Notes: a model not told the origin generated them from the sequence alone. Counted from the stretch's first letter, positions 13,149 through 21,779 are shown. The stretch is DNA of 64,000 nt from Photobacterium atrarenae (GCF_024380015.1 NZ_CP101508.1:682001-746000); one strand, 5' to 3'. Made by a program: numbers and translations.

Positions 13149-13312
13149 GTTTAACTCTTCACTCGTAGTGGATTTTCATTGCATTCAACAGTGCTGCATT
13201 CGGCTAACAGGGCGCGTCGCGGGCTGTTAGCGGTAGCAAGCCGCGTATTGTACTGCTTTCGGTCCTGCCTGACCAGATCATCACCACCCCGATTCAATTG
13301 TGGTTTTTCCGG

Positions 13313-14017
13313 CTACAGCTGATCAAGGGTTTGCAAACCTAACTGGCGCATCTGACGGCGGATCCAGCGGCTGCGTTGGGCAACATATTTGCTCATCGGC
13401 GTGGGCTGGATTTTGTAGGGATTTGGCAACACGCTGGCCAGTTGTGCGGCCTGCTGGGCTGACAAATGTGCGGCCGGTATCCTGAAGTAAGCCTGGCTGG
13501 CCGCTTCTATGCCGTAGATCCCCGGCCCGAATTCGGCGATGTTGAGGTAGATCTCGAGAATGCGGGATTTGTCCCACAGCCACTCCATCCACAGGGTAAA
13601 ATAGAACTCGACCCCTTTGCGTAAAAAGGTGCGTGAGGGAAACAGAAACAGGTTTTTGGCGGTTTGCTGGGTAATGGTACTGCCACCGCGGCGGGGGATG
13701 TTTGTGCCACTGTTTTTCACGATGGTCAGGATGGCGTTGATATCGATGCCGTAATGCTGGGTAAATAGTTGATCTTCAGAAGCAATAACGGCCAGTTGGG
13801 CGTGAGGGGAAATCGCCGACAGTGGTTGCCACTGATGGAGTGCTCGGGCTGGATAACCAGCTGGCGGGTACAGGGTGCGGTGGATTTGCCAGCCCCAAAG
13901 CGGGGGATTGAGATATTTGCCGACGATCACCAGCACCGGCGGGATCAGGAGTGCAAGCAACACCAGGGCCATGAGAAAACGTTTCAGACGGGCAAACATG
14001 GTCAGGCGGGTGAACAT
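13313..14017 (-). CDS. mtgA: Monofunctional peptidoglycan glycosyltransferase MtgA
   Basis: Inner-membrane GT51 glycosyltransferase (234 aa) that polymerises lipid II. One N-terminal membrane anchor (about residues 12-32) is followed by the GT51 motifs: catalytic Glu in ASEDQLFTQHYG, then RGGSTITQQTAKNLFL, then YLNIAEFGPGIYGIEAAS. There is no transpeptidase domain. The ATG at 14017 has AAGGAG nine bases upstream. It lies divergent from ubiF across 142 bases. Confidence 0.93.
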   Translation of the reverse strand: MFTRLTMFARLKRFLMALVLLALLIPPVLVIVGKYLNPPLWGWQIHRTLYPPAGYPARALHQWQPLSAISPHAQLAVIASEDQLFTQHYGIDINAILTIVKNSGTNIPRRGGSTITQQTAKNLFLFPSRTFLRKGVEFYFTLWMEWLWDKSRILEIYLNIAEFGPGIYGIEAASQAYFRIPAAHLSAQQAAQLASVLPNPYKIQPTPMSKYVAQRSRWIRRQMRQLGLQTLDQL

Positions 14018-14159
14018 AGCGGGTGTCTCCTTGATGGCCAGTAGCTGCCATGTTGCGATTAAGCACTGATTGCGTTGTCAAAATTAGGTAAAATGAAAAC
14101 AAAGCAGGTCCCGGGACCTGGCAAGTATAGAGTAGTGAGCATAACAAATGGAAACCGCA

Positions 14160-15320
14160 ATGGAACAGTTTGATGTGGTCGTCGCCGGTGGCGGCATGGT
14201 CGGGGCCGCGACGGCGATCGGGCTGGCTCAGCAGGGGCTGCAAGTCGCGGTGCTTGAGGGGACGGCGCCGGCAGCGTTTTCATCGGATCAGCCGATGGAT
14301 CTCCGGGTCTCAGCCATCTCGCCGAATTCTGTCGCACTACTGGAACGCCTTGGTGCCTGGGAAAATGTTCGGGCAATGCGCTTGTGTCCTTACAAGCGGC
14401 TGGAAACCTGGGAGCACCCGGAGTGCCGGACCCGTTTCAGTGCTGAGCAGATGCACCTGGCTCAGCTGGGCTTTATTGTCGAAAACCGGGTGATCCAACT
14501 GGCGCTGTGGCAGCAGTTTGAGCACTACCCGAATCTGACACTTCGCTGCCCGGCCCGGATGGCGACTGCGACGGCCACCGATGCCGGATATACGATCCGA
14601 CTTGCCGATGGCGAAAGGCTTCAGACCCGCTTGCTGATCGGGGCGGATGGGGCGAATTCCCAGGTACGTCAGCAAGCAGGGATTGGGATCACCGCCTGGG
14701 ATTACCGCCAGCACTGTATGCTGATCAATATCGCCACCGAGCTGCCACAGCAGGATATTACCTGGCAGCAATTTACCCCGCATGGCCCGCGCTCGTTTTT
14801 GCCGCTGCCGGGCCATCAGGGCTCGCTGGTCTGGTATGACAGCCCGTCCCGGATCAAACAGCTCTCGGCGATGGGCCCCGAGCAGCTCAAGGCTGAAATT
14901 CTGGCGCACTTTCCGCCGGAGCTGGGGGATTTCACCGTGCTGGGGCAGGGGAGTTTTCCGCTGACCCGACGCCATGCCCAGCATTATTACAAACCGGGGG
15001 TGGTGCTGCTGGGCGATGCTGCCCATACCATCAACCCGTTGGCTGGCCAGGGCGTGAACCTGGGTTTTAAAGATGTTGATATCCTGCTTCATGAAGTGGA
15101 AAAAGCGGGGAGTGATTGGGCAGAACGCCGGGTGCTGAAAGCTTATGAGTGCCGCCGCCGGCCGGATAACCTGTTGATGCAAGGCGGGATGGACTTTTTC
15201 TATACCACCTTCAGCAATAACCTGTTGCCGGTCAAGCTGCTGAGAAATGCCGGGCTGAAATTGGCTGAGCATGCCGGACCGATCAAGCAGCAGGTCCTGA
15301 AATACGCCATGGGGATGTAG
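14160..15320 (+). CDS. ubiF: Ubiquinone biosynthesis hydroxylase UbiF
   Basis: FAD-dependent monooxygenase (386 aa) of the UbiH/UbiF/COQ6 family, which hydroxylates the demethoxy-ubiquinone ring. It shows the FAD-binding GGGMVG motif near the N-terminus, IGADGANSQVR, and GDAAHTINPLAGQGVNLGF near the C-terminus. It resembles E. coli UbiF closely along its length, and E. coli ubiF likewise lies between the miaB cluster and a Gln/Leu/Met tRNA operon. The ATG at 14160 has GGAA six bases upstream; an ATG at 14148 is the alternative. Confidence 0.92.
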   Translation: MEQFDVVVAGGGMVGAATAIGLAQQGLQVAVLEGTAPAAFSSDQPMDLRVSAISPNSVALLERLGAWENVRAMRLCPYKRLETWEHPECRTRFSAEQMHLAQLGFIVENRVIQLALWQQFEHYPNLTLRCPARMATATATDAGYTIRLADGERLQTRLLIGADGANSQVRQQAGIGITAWDYRQHCMLINIATELPQQDITWQQFTPHGPRSFLPLPGHQGSLVWYDSPSRIKQLSAMGPEQLKAEILAHFPPELGDFTVLGQGSFPLTRRHAQHYYKPGVVLLGDAAHTINPLAGQGVNLGFKDVDILLHEVEKAGSDWAERRVLKAYECRRRPDNLLMQGGMDFFYTTFSNNLLPVKLLRNAGLKLAEHAGPIKQQVLKYAMGM

Positions 15321-15348
15321 GCCGTAGCTGAGACTGGATTGTTAACGC

Positions 15349-15370
15349 GTGGGCTTCGGCCCACTTTTTT
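15349..15370 (+). terminator. ubiF terminator
   Basis: Stem GTGGGC/GCCCAC with a TTCG tetraloop followed by six T's, 28 bases after the ubiF stop. Confidence 0.9.
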
Positions 15371-15409
15371 ACATCTGCACCGCTTGAAGAAGTGTGTCGG
15401 AGATTACTA

Positions 15410-15443
15410 AAAGAAAAGCCGAATGTTATGTCGACATTCGGCC
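15410..15443 (-). terminator. Second terminator of the tRNA array
   Basis: Nine-base-pair stem (GCCGAATGT/ACATTCGGC on plus) with, on the minus strand, a TTTTCTTTT run after it. It backs up the terminator at 15516-15541. Confidence 0.75.
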
Positions 15444-15515
15444 ATACAACCAGAGAGATACGATCATTGGATAGGTTGTTAAAGCGGTATGGTCCGGGGC
15501 GATCTCCAGACACAA

Positions 15516-15541
15516 GAAAACCCACCATAGGGTGGGTTTCT
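15516..15541 (-). terminator. First terminator of the tRNA array
   Basis: On the minus strand AAACCCACC/GGTGGGTTT with a four-base loop CTAT and a T-rich tail, just past the last tRNA gene of the array. Confidence 0.85.
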
Positions 15542-15547
15542 TAAATT

Positions 15548-15634
15548 TGGTGCGGAGGGAGGGACTTGAACCCTCACGTCCTTGCGGACACTAGCACCTG
15601 AAGCTAGCGCGTCTACCAATTCCGCCACCACCGC
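15548..15634 (-). tRNA. tRNA-Leu(CAG), copy 1
   Basis: 87 nt with encoded CCA; anticodon loop TTCAGGT; long variable arm. T-stem is the G-C version (GAGGG/CCCTC). Last gene of the array in transcription order. A U5-U68 mismatch is present in the acceptor stem. Confidence 0.95.
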
Positions 15635-15685
15635 ACGTGGTATTTTTTAACCAGCGCTCAAAGATCAGCACTGATATCAGTAAGG

Positions 15686-15760
15686 TGGCAGGGCTACCTG
15701 GATTCGAACCAGGGAATGGCGGCATCAAAAGCCGCTGCCTTACCGCTTGGCGATAGCCCT
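15686..15760 (-). tRNA. tRNA-Gln(UUG), copy 1
   Basis: 75 nt with encoded CCA; anticodon loop TTTTGAT; acceptor AGGGCTA/TAGCCCT. Confidence 0.95.
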
Positions 15761-15831
15761 ACAGTGTTGCTTTCGCAACTAACGCAATTAAAACAGCTCT
15801 TTCGAGCTGGTTTGAATTGCGTTTAGAATCA

Positions 15832-15916
15832 TGGTGCGGAAGGAGAGACTTGAACTCTCACACCTTGCGGCGCCAGAACCTAAATCTGGTGCGTCTACCA
15901 ATTCCGCCACTTCCGC
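15832..15916 (-). tRNA. tRNA-Leu(UAG), copy 1
   Basis: 85 nt with encoded CCA; anticodon loop TTTAGGT; acceptor GCGGAAG/CTTCCGC. First gene of a 519-bp tandem unit. Confidence 0.95.
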
Positions 15917-15966
15917 ATAATTCTATAGTCTTAACCTGAAAATTGGCAATTCAGATTAATGATATT

Positions 15967-16053
15967 TGGTGCGGAGGGAGGGACTTGAACCCTCACGTCC
16001 TTGCGGACACTAGCACCTGAAGCTAGCGCGTCTACCAATTCCGCCACCACCGC
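15967..16053 (-). tRNA. tRNA-Leu(CAG), copy 2
   Basis: 87 nt, encoded CCA, anticodon CAG; G-C version of the T-stem, U5-U68 mismatch. Confidence 0.95.
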
Positions 16054-16085
16054 ACGTGGTTTATTTTTACATTCTCTAGAGAGAA

Positions 16086-16162
16086 TGGTGGCTACGACGG
16101 GATTCGAACCTGTGACCCCATCATTATGAGTGATGTGCTCTAACCAACTGAGCTACGTAGCC
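16086..16162 (-). tRNA. tRNA-Met(CAU) elongator, copy 1
   Basis: 77 nt with encoded CCA; acceptor GGCTACG/CGTAGCC and anticodon loop TCATAAT. The sequence matches my recall of the E. coli elongator tRNA-Met and lacks the initiator's 1-72 mismatch. Confidence 0.95.
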
Positions 16163-16203
16163 ATTTCTAAGATGATGATTCGAGATCACCACCTTTTCAA
16201 AGG

Positions 16204-16278
16204 TGGCAGGGCTACCTGGATTCGAACCAGGGAATGGCGGCATCAAAAGCCGCTGCCTTACCGCTTGGCGATAGCCCT
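16204..16278 (-). tRNA. tRNA-Gln(UUG), copy 2
   Basis: 75 nt, same sequence as Gln copy 1. Confidence 0.95.
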
Positions 16279-16350
16279 ACAGTTGTTGCTTTCGCAACTA
16301 ACGCAATTCAAACTGCTCTTCCGAGCTGGTTTGAATTGAGCTTAGAATCA

Positions 16351-16435
16351 TGGTGCGGAAGGAGAGACTTGAACTCTCACACCTTGCGGCGCCAGAACCT
16401 AAATCTGGTGCGTCTACCAATTCCGCCACTTCCGC
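16351..16435 (-). tRNA. tRNA-Leu(UAG), copy 2
   Basis: 85 nt, same as copy 1, exactly 519 bases further on. Confidence 0.95.
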
Positions 16436-16485
16436 ATAATTCTATAGTCTTAACCTGAAGATTGGCGATTCAGATTAATGATATT

Positions 16486-16572
16486 TGGTGCGGAGGGAGA
16501 GACTTGAACTCTCACGTCCTTGCGGACACTAGCACCTGAAGCTAGCGCGTCTACCAATTCCGCCACCACCGC
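16486..16572 (-). tRNA. tRNA-Leu(CAG), copy 3, A-U T-stem variant
   Basis: 87 nt; the T-stem reads GAGAG/CTCTC instead of GAGGG/CCCTC, a compensatory pair change. U5-U68 mismatch retained. Confidence 0.95.
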
Positions 16573-16604
16573 ACGTGGTTTATTTTTACATTCTCAGGAG
16601 AGAA

Positions 16605-16681
16605 TGGTGGCTACGACGGGATTTGAACCTGTGACCCCATCATTATGAGTGATGTGCTCTAACCAACTGAGCTACGTAGCC
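16605..16681 (-). tRNA. tRNA-Met(CAU), copy 2, T-loop variant
   Basis: 77 nt; differs from the other Met copies by one base in the T-loop (TTCAAAT rather than TTCGAAT), a purine-for-purine change that should be tolerated. Confidence 0.95.
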
Positions 16682-16722
16682 ATTTCTAAGATGATGATTC
16701 GAAATCACCACCTTTTCAAAGG

Positions 16723-16797
16723 TGGCAGGGCTACCTGGATTCGAACCAGGGAATGGCGGCATCAAAAGCCGCTGCCTTACCGCTTGGCGATAGCCCT
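16723..16797 (-). tRNA. tRNA-Gln(UUG), copy 3
   Basis: 75 nt, same sequence as Gln copy 1. Confidence 0.95.
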
Positions 16798-16869
16798 ACA
16801 GTTGTTGCTTTTGCAACTAACGCAATTAAAACTGCTCTTTTGAGCTGGTTTGAATTGAGTCTGGAATCA

Positions 16870-16954
16870 TGGTGCGGAAGGAGAGACTTGAACTCTCACA
16901 CCTTGCGGCGCCAGAACCTAAATCTGGTGCGTCTACCAATTCCGCCACTTCCGC
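16870..16954 (-). tRNA. tRNA-Leu(UAG), copy 3
   Basis: 85 nt, anticodon UAG, encoded CCA. Confidence 0.95.
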
Positions 16955-16988
16955 ATAAGAAGCGTTGAAACAGCGCTTCTTAAAATTA

Positions 16989-17063
16989 TGGCAGGGCTAC
17001 CTGGATTCGAACCAGGGAATGGCGGCATCAAAAGCCGCTGCCTTACCGCTTGGCGATAGCCCT
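16989..17063 (-). tRNA. tRNA-Gln(UUG), copy 4
   Basis: 75 nt; together with the next Leu(UAG) gene it forms a 234-bp block repeated 423 bases away. Confidence 0.95.
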
Positions 17064-17137
17064 ACAAATGTTACTTTCGTAACTGACTCTTTTAAGCCTG
17101 CTCATCACTGAACCGATTCTACTTGAGCCTGGAATCA

Positions 17138-17222
17138 TGGTGCGGAAGGAGAGACTTGAACTCTCACACCTTGCGGCGCCAGAACCTAAATCTGGTGCGT
17201 CTACCAATTCCGCCACTTCCGC
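17138..17222 (-). tRNA. tRNA-Leu(UAG), copy 4
   Basis: 85 nt, anticodon UAG, encoded CCA. Confidence 0.95.
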
Positions 17223-17273
17223 ATGATTCTGTTATCTTAACCTGAAAATTGGCAATTCAGATTAATGATATGT

Positions 17274-17360
17274 TGGTGCGGAGGGAGGGACTTGAACCCT
17301 CACGTCCTTGCGGACACTAGCACCTGAAGCTAGCGCGTCTACCAATTCCGCCACCACCGC
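17274..17360 (-). tRNA. tRNA-Leu(CAG), copy 4
   Basis: 87 nt, G-C T-stem version; with its spacer and the next Gln gene it repeats 15548-15760 without a visible difference. Confidence 0.95.
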
Positions 17361-17411
17361 ACGTGGTATTTTTTAACCAGCGCTCAAAGATCAGCACTGA
17401 TATCAGTAAGG

Positions 17412-17486
17412 TGGCAGGGCTACCTGGATTCGAACCAGGGAATGGCGGCATCAAAAGCCGCTGCCTTACCGCTTGGCGATAGCCCT
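17412..17486 (-). tRNA. tRNA-Gln(UUG), copy 5
   Basis: 75 nt, same sequence as Gln copy 1. Confidence 0.95.
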
Positions 17487-17560
17487 ACAAATGTTACTTT
17501 CGTAACTGACTCTTTTAAGCCTGCTCATCACTGAACCGATTCTACTTGAGCCTGGAATCA

Positions 17561-17645
17561 TGGTGCGGAAGGAGAGACTTGAACTCTCACACCTTGCGGC
17601 GCCAGAACCTAAATCTGGTGCGTCTACCAATTCCGCCACTTCCGC
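17561..17645 (-). tRNA. tRNA-Leu(UAG), copy 5
   Basis: 85 nt, anticodon UAG, encoded CCA. Confidence 0.95.
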
Positions 17646-17696
17646 ATAATTCTATTGTCTTAACCTGAAGATTGGCAATTCAGATTAATGATATGT

Positions 17697-17783
17697 TGGT
17701 GCGGAGGGAGAGACTTGAACTCTCACGTCCTTGCGGACACTAGCACCTGAAGCTAGCGCGTCTACCAATTCCGCCACCACCGC
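17697..17783 (-). tRNA. tRNA-Leu(CAG), copy 5, A-U T-stem variant
   Basis: 87 nt; carries the GAGAG/CTCTC T-stem also seen in copy 3. Confidence 0.95.
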
Positions 17784-17815
17784 ACGTGGTTTATTTTTAC
17801 ATTCTCAGGAGAGAA

Positions 17816-17892
17816 TGGTGGCTACGACGGGATTCGAACCTGTGACCCCATCATTATGAGTGATGTGCTCTAACCAACTGAGCTACGTAGCC
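17816..17892 (-). tRNA. tRNA-Met(CAU), copy 3
   Basis: 77 nt elongator tRNA-Met, standard version. Confidence 0.95.
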
Positions 17893-17938
17893 GCTTTAGG
17901 GTTGCCGACTATACCGATAATCAACAATCTTGTAAAGA

Positions 17939-18013
17939 TGGCAGGTCTACCTGGATTCGAACCAGGGAATGGCGGCATCAAAAGCCGCTGCCTTACCGCT
18001 TGGCGATAGACCT
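17939..18013 (-). tRNA. tRNA-Gln(UUG), copy 6, acceptor-stem variant
   Basis: 75 nt; the acceptor stem is AGGTCTA/TAGACCT, so the G4-C69 pair of the other copies is U4-A69 here. Both partners changed, so pairing is kept. Confidence 0.95.
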
Positions 18014-18049
18014 GCAGGGTTACTCTTGGTAAAGAGTGAAACCAAATTT

Positions 18050-18136
18050 TGGTGCGGAGGGAGGGACTTGAACCCTCACGTCCTTGCGGACACTAGCACC
18101 TGAAGCTAGCGCGTCTACCAATTCCGCCACCACCGC
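18050..18136 (-). tRNA. tRNA-Leu(CAG), copy 6
   Basis: 87 nt, G-C T-stem version, U5-U68 mismatch. Confidence 0.95.
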
Positions 18137-18169
18137 ACGTGGTTTATTTTTACATTCTCGCGGGGAGAA

Positions 18170-18246
18170 TGGTGGCTACGACGGGATTCGAACCTGTGAC
18201 CCCATCATTATGAGTGATGTGCTCTAACCAACTGAGCTACGTAGCC
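18170..18246 (-). tRNA. tRNA-Met(CAU), copy 4
   Basis: 77 nt elongator tRNA-Met, standard version. Confidence 0.95.
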
Positions 18247-18292
18247 ATCTTAAGGACGCTGACTATACACGATAATCAACACCTTTAAAAGG

Positions 18293-18367
18293 TGGCAGGG
18301 CTACCTGGATTCGAACCAGGGAATGGCGGCATCAAAAGCCGCTGCCTTACCGCTTGGCGATAGCCCT
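18293..18367 (-). tRNA. tRNA-Gln(UUG), copy 7
   Basis: 75 nt, same sequence as Gln copy 1. Confidence 0.95.
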
Positions 18368-18437
18368 ACAGCGTGTTGCGTTTCGCAACTGGCTTTCTTT
18401 GAAAGCCGCTCTGCCGTCTCAACTGAGATGGAGAGCA

Positions 18438-18522
18438 TGGTGCGGAAGGAGAGACTTGAACTCTCACACCTTGCGGCGCCAGAACCTAAATCTGGTGCGT
18501 CTACCAATTCCGCCACTTCCGC
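18438..18522 (-). tRNA. tRNA-Leu(UAG), copy 6
   Basis: 85 nt, second gene transcribed from the array promoter. Confidence 0.95.
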
Positions 18523-18548
18523 ATCTTGTTCACTCCTGAGGGAGTGAA

Positions 18549-18625
18549 TGGTGGCTACGACGGGATTCGAACCTGTGACCCCATCATTATGAGTGATGTG
18601 CTCTAACCAACTGAGCTACGTAGCC
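18549..18625 (-). tRNA. tRNA-Met(CAU), copy 5
   Basis: 77 nt elongator tRNA-Met, first gene transcribed from the array promoter. Confidence 0.95.
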
Positions 18626-18681
18626 ATTTTGTCATTCCAACCGGGCGCTTAGCAAAGGCCACTGTGTCGGGAACGGGGCGC

Positions 18682-18710
18682 ATTATGCTCACCACAGTCA
18701 GAAGCGTCAA
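18682..18710 (-). promoter_or_regulatory. tRNA-array promoter with GC-rich discriminator
   Basis: On the minus strand TTGACG, a 17-base spacer and CATAAT, followed by a GCGCCCC discriminator and preceded by an A-rich tract. This is the layout of a strong stable-RNA promoter under stringent (ppGpp) control. The first tRNA begins about 55 bases downstream. Apart from this promoter and the ychF terminator, nothing else was seen in 18626-18895. Confidence 0.88.
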
Positions 18711-18833
18711 TAGTTTTTTTTAATATCTGCATAAAATCCGCCTGTTCGATGGATATTTGGACGAAATGCACGAATGGCGGACGGGAACGGGCCTGGAAAG
18801 GCGTTAAACCGAGGGCTGGAGGAGGAGGCTGAG

Positions 18834-18865
18834 TAAAAAATAAGCCAGCTGGCAGGCTGGCTTAT
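18834..18865 (-). terminator. ychF terminator
   Basis: On the minus strand ATAAGCCAG/CTGGCTTAT with an eight-base loop and a run of six T's, 30 bases after the ychF stop. Confidence 0.88.
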
Positions 18866-18895
18866 GGAAAATTCGCAGGGAATTATGACGAGAAA

Positions 18896-19987
18896 TTACA
18901 CGTTGAAGCGGAAGTGAACCACATCGCCGTCCTGAACGATGTAATCTTTCCCTTCCAGACGCCATTTTCCGGCTTCTTTGGCACCGCTTTCACCGTTGAA
19001 TTCGATGAAATGATCGTAGCCCACCACTTCGGCCCGGATAAAGCCTTTCTCGAAGTCGGTGTGGATCTTACCGGCGGCTTGCGGCGCGGTCGCACCAATT
19101 GGAATCGTCCAGGCACGGACTTCTTTCACGCCAGCGGTGAAGTAAGTTTGCAGGTTCAACAGCTCGTAGCCAGAGCGGATCACCCGGTTCAGGCCCGGCT
19201 CTTCGATCCCCATATCTGCCAGGAACTCTTCGCGATCAGCATCATCGAGCTCAGCGATTTCAGATTCAATCGCGGCACAAACCGGAACGACGACGGCATT
19301 TTCCTGCGCCGCAAGTTCACGTACCTGATCCAGGTATGGGTTGTCGTCAAAGCCGTCTTCGTTGACGTTGGCGATGTACATGGTTGGCTTAAGTGTCAGG
19401 AAGTTCAGGTAGCCAATCGCTGCCAGCTCTTCTTTGCTCAGCTCAATCGAGCGTGCCATGCCGCCTTCTGTCAGGGTCGGCAGCATTTTTTCCAGCACGG
19501 TGATTTCGAATTTCGCGTCTTTGTCACCGCCCTTGGCACGTTTGGCCTGGCGCTGGATCGCACGCTCACAGGTATCCAGATCCGCCAGCGCCAGCTCCAG
19601 GTTGATCACTTCGATGTCGTCAAGTGGGTTGATCTTGCCGGCAACGTGGACAATGTTGTCGTTTTCAAAGCAACGGACAACATGGCCGATGGCATCGGTT
19701 TCACGGATGTTGGCCAGGAATTTGTTCCCCAGGCCTTCACCTTTCGACGCCCCGGCAACCAGACCGGCGATGTCGACAAATTCCATGGTGGTTGGCAGGA
19801 CCCGCTGCGGGTTGACGATGTTCGCCAGCGCGTCCAGACGCAGGTCCGGCACCGGGACCACGCCGGTGTTTGGCTCGATCGTACAGAACGGGAAGTTCGC
19901 CGCTTCGATGCCTGCTTTTGTTAAGGCGTTGAATAGGGTGGACTTACCGACGTTTGGCAGGCCCACGATTCCGCATTTAAAACCCAT
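18896..19987 (-). CDS. ychF: Ribosome-associated ATPase YchF (Obg family)
   Basis: OLA1/YchF P-loop protein (363 aa) that binds ribosomes and hydrolyses ATP rather than GTP. The P-loop is GLPNVGKST (about residues 9-17); the G3 region is [19 protein letters not shown]; a coiled-coil insertion and a C-terminal TGS domain follow ([21 protein letters not shown] region). It is downstream of pth on the same strand, the order conserved across gammaproteobacteria. Confidence 0.96.
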   Translation of the reverse strand: MGFKCGIVGLPNVGKSTLFNALTKAGIEAANFPFCTIEPNTGVVPVPDLRLDALANIVNPQRVLPTTMEFVDIAGLVAGASKGEGLGNKFLANIRETDAIGHVVRCFENDNIVHVAGKINPLDDIEVINLELALADLDTCERAIQRQAKRAKGGDKDAKFEITVLEKMLPTLTEGGMARSIELSKEELAAIGYLNFLTLKPTMYIANVNEDGFDDNPYLDQVRELAAQENAVVVPVCAAIESEIAELDDADREEFLADMGIEEPGLNRVIRSGYELLNLQTYFTAGVKEVRAWTIPIGATAPQAAGKIHTDFEKGFIRAEVVGYDHFIEFNGESGAKEAGKWRLEGKDYIVQDGDVVHFRFNV

Positions 19988-20083
19988 GGTTGGAAACCCT
20001 TTTGGTGATGATTCGGTGAAACAACTCAGCCGGCGATCCGGGATCGCGCGGGGCCGAGTCAGAACAAATAAGTAAGACTACGT

Positions 20084-20674
20084 TTATTCGGCTTTGAATG
20101 AATGTAGTCGATTTTGCGCCTTATTCAGGCCGTCTTTAAGCAGAATATCCATACAGCGCACCGCTTCGTCGACGGCCGCATCAATATTTTCCTGCTCTTT
20201 GGCCGGTGCTTTGCCGAGGACAAAACCGGACACTTTGTTTTTGTCGCCCGGGTGGCCGATACCGACTCGCAGGCGATAGAAATCTTTGTTGTTGCCCATT
20301 TTGCTGATGATGTCACGCAAGCCGTTGTGGCCGCCGTGACCGCCACCTTTCTTGAACTTGGCCACACCGGGCGGTAAATCCAGCTCATCATGGGCGACCA
20401 GGATCTCTTCCGGTTTGATTTGGTAGAAATTGGCCAGGGCCGAGACGGACTTACCGGACAGGTTCATGTAAGTCGATGGGATCAACAAGCGGAGATCGTG
20501 GCCATTGGCCTGGATCCGGCCGGTCTGACCGAAGTATTTGGATTCTTCCCGCAAAGTGATTTGATGGGCACGGGCCAGCTCTTCAACCACCCATGCGCCC
20601 GCGTTATGACGGGTTCTCGCATACTCGGCACCAGGATTCGCCAGGCCGACCAATAGACGGATATTGTTACTCAC
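20084..20674 (-). CDS. pth: Peptidyl-tRNA hydrolase
   Basis: Enzyme of 196 aa that releases peptides from prematurely dissociated peptidyl-tRNAs. Family residues are visible: Asn in GLANPG, catalytic His in [10 protein letters not shown], the YMNLSG segment, catalytic Asp in [10 protein letters not shown], and [12 protein letters not shown]. It starts with GTG at 20674. It is separated from prs by a terminator and leads into ychF. Confidence 0.96.
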   Translation of the reverse strand: MSNNIRLLVGLANPGAEYARTRHNAGAWVVEELARAHQITLREESKYFGQTGRIQANGHDLRLLIPSTYMNLSGKSVSALANFYQIKPEEILVAHDELDLPPGVAKFKKGGGHGGHNGLRDIISKMGNNKDFYRLRVGIGHPGDKNKVSGFVLGKAPAKEQENIDAAVDEAVRCMDILLKDGLNKAQNRLHSFKAE

Positions 20675-20749
20675 GCTAGTCTCTCAAGTCTCAGGGGCTC
20701 AAACGCGCGCTATGTTATACCAAACGGCGCGGGATTGATACTGATAGCA

Positions 20750-20776
20750 AAACGCCCCGCAAGGCGCGGGGCGTTT
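20750..20776 (-). terminator. prs terminator
   Basis: Eleven-base-pair GC-rich stem AAACGCCCCGC/GCGGGGCGTTT with a five-base loop, ending in a short T-run on the minus strand, about 55 bases after the prs stop. Confidence 0.85.
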
Positions 20777-20831
20777 CAAGTCAATGAGTCGCTAACAGGC
20801 AACTGCTGAGGGAAGCTGCCCGCTCAGGCGC

Positions 20832-21779
20832 TTAGTGTGCGAACATCGCAGAGATTGACTCTTCGTTGCTGATCCGGCGGATGGCTTCAGCCAGCATGCC
20901 AGACAGGGTCAGAACCGAAACTTTCCCTGTGTCGATCATTTCCTGAGACAGGGTAATGGAGTCGGTTACAATCACTTCGTCGATCACGGATTCGCGAATG
21001 TTCTGTGGCGCGTTGCCTGAGAAGACCGGGTGCGTTGCGTAAGCGAAGACGCGGTTGGCGCCGCGCTCTTTCAGCGCTTCAGCGGCTTTACACAGGGTGC
21101 CGCCGGTGTCGATCATGTCATCAACGATGATGCAGTCACGGCCTTCCACATCTCCGATCAGGTGCATTACCTGAGAAACGTTGGCACGTGGGCGGCGTTT
21201 GTCGATGATCGCGATGTCGGTGTCATCCAGCAGTTTTGCGGTGGCGCGGGCACGAACCACGCCGCCGATGTCCGGAGAAACCACGACTGGATCGTCTAGG
21301 TTTTTCGCCAGCATGTCTTCCAGCAGAACCGGGCTGCCGAAGATGTTGTCGACGGGAACATCAAAGAAGCCCTGGATTTGCTCGGCGTGCAGGTCAACGG
21401 TCAGGACGCGGTCAACACCGACGTTTGACAGGAAGTCAGCAACGACTTTCGCCGTAATTGGCACACGGGCAGAGCGGACGCGACGGTCTTGGCGGGCATA
21501 GCCGAAGTAAGGGATAACAGCAGTAATACGGCCTGCAGAAGCACGGCGAAGTGCATCGATCATCACAACCAGTTCCATCAGGTTGTCATTGGTTGGTGCA
21601 CAGGTTGATTGAATGATGAATACGTCGCTACCACGAACGTTCTCATTAATCTGAACACATACTTCACCATCGGAAAAGCGGTTGACTGTGGCATCTCCCA
21701 GGGAGATGTAAAGACGGTCAGCAATGCGTTGGGCTAGTTCTGGTGTAGCGTTACCAGCAAACAGCTTCATATCAGGCAC
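20832..21779 (-). CDS. prs: Ribose-phosphate pyrophosphokinase
   Basis: PRPP synthase (315 aa), which transfers pyrophosphate from ATP to ribose 5-phosphate for purine, pyrimidine, His, Trp and NAD synthesis. Motifs: flexible-loop [21 protein letters not shown], catalytic KRR, and the PRPP-binding loop [10 protein letters not shown]. The start is GTG (21779), giving [10 protein letters not shown]. It follows ispE on the same strand with a 32-base gap, the standard ispE-prs order. Confidence 0.97.
   Translation of the reverse strand: MPDMKLFAGNATPELAQRIADRLYISLGDATVNRFSDGEVCVQINENVRGSDVFIIQSTCAPTNDNLMELVVMIDALRRASAGRITAVIPYFGYARQDRRVRSARVPITAKVVADFLSNVGVDRVLTVDLHAEQIQGFFDVPVDNIFGSPVLLEDMLAKNLDDPVVVSPDIGGVVRARATAKLLDDTDIAIIDKRRPRANVSQVMHLIGDVEGRDCIIVDDMIDTGGTLCKAAEALKERGANRVFAYATHPVFSGNAPQNIRESVIDEVIVTDSITLSQEMIDTGKVSVLTLSGMLAEAIRRISNEESISAMFAH

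Noticed and set aside
15548..18625. Repeated short open frames and regular spacing that could suggest a CRISPR-like array
   Set aside because: The repeats are 75-87 nt tRNA genes with cloverleaf ends and CCA, not 28-37 nt CRISPR repeats with unique spacers.
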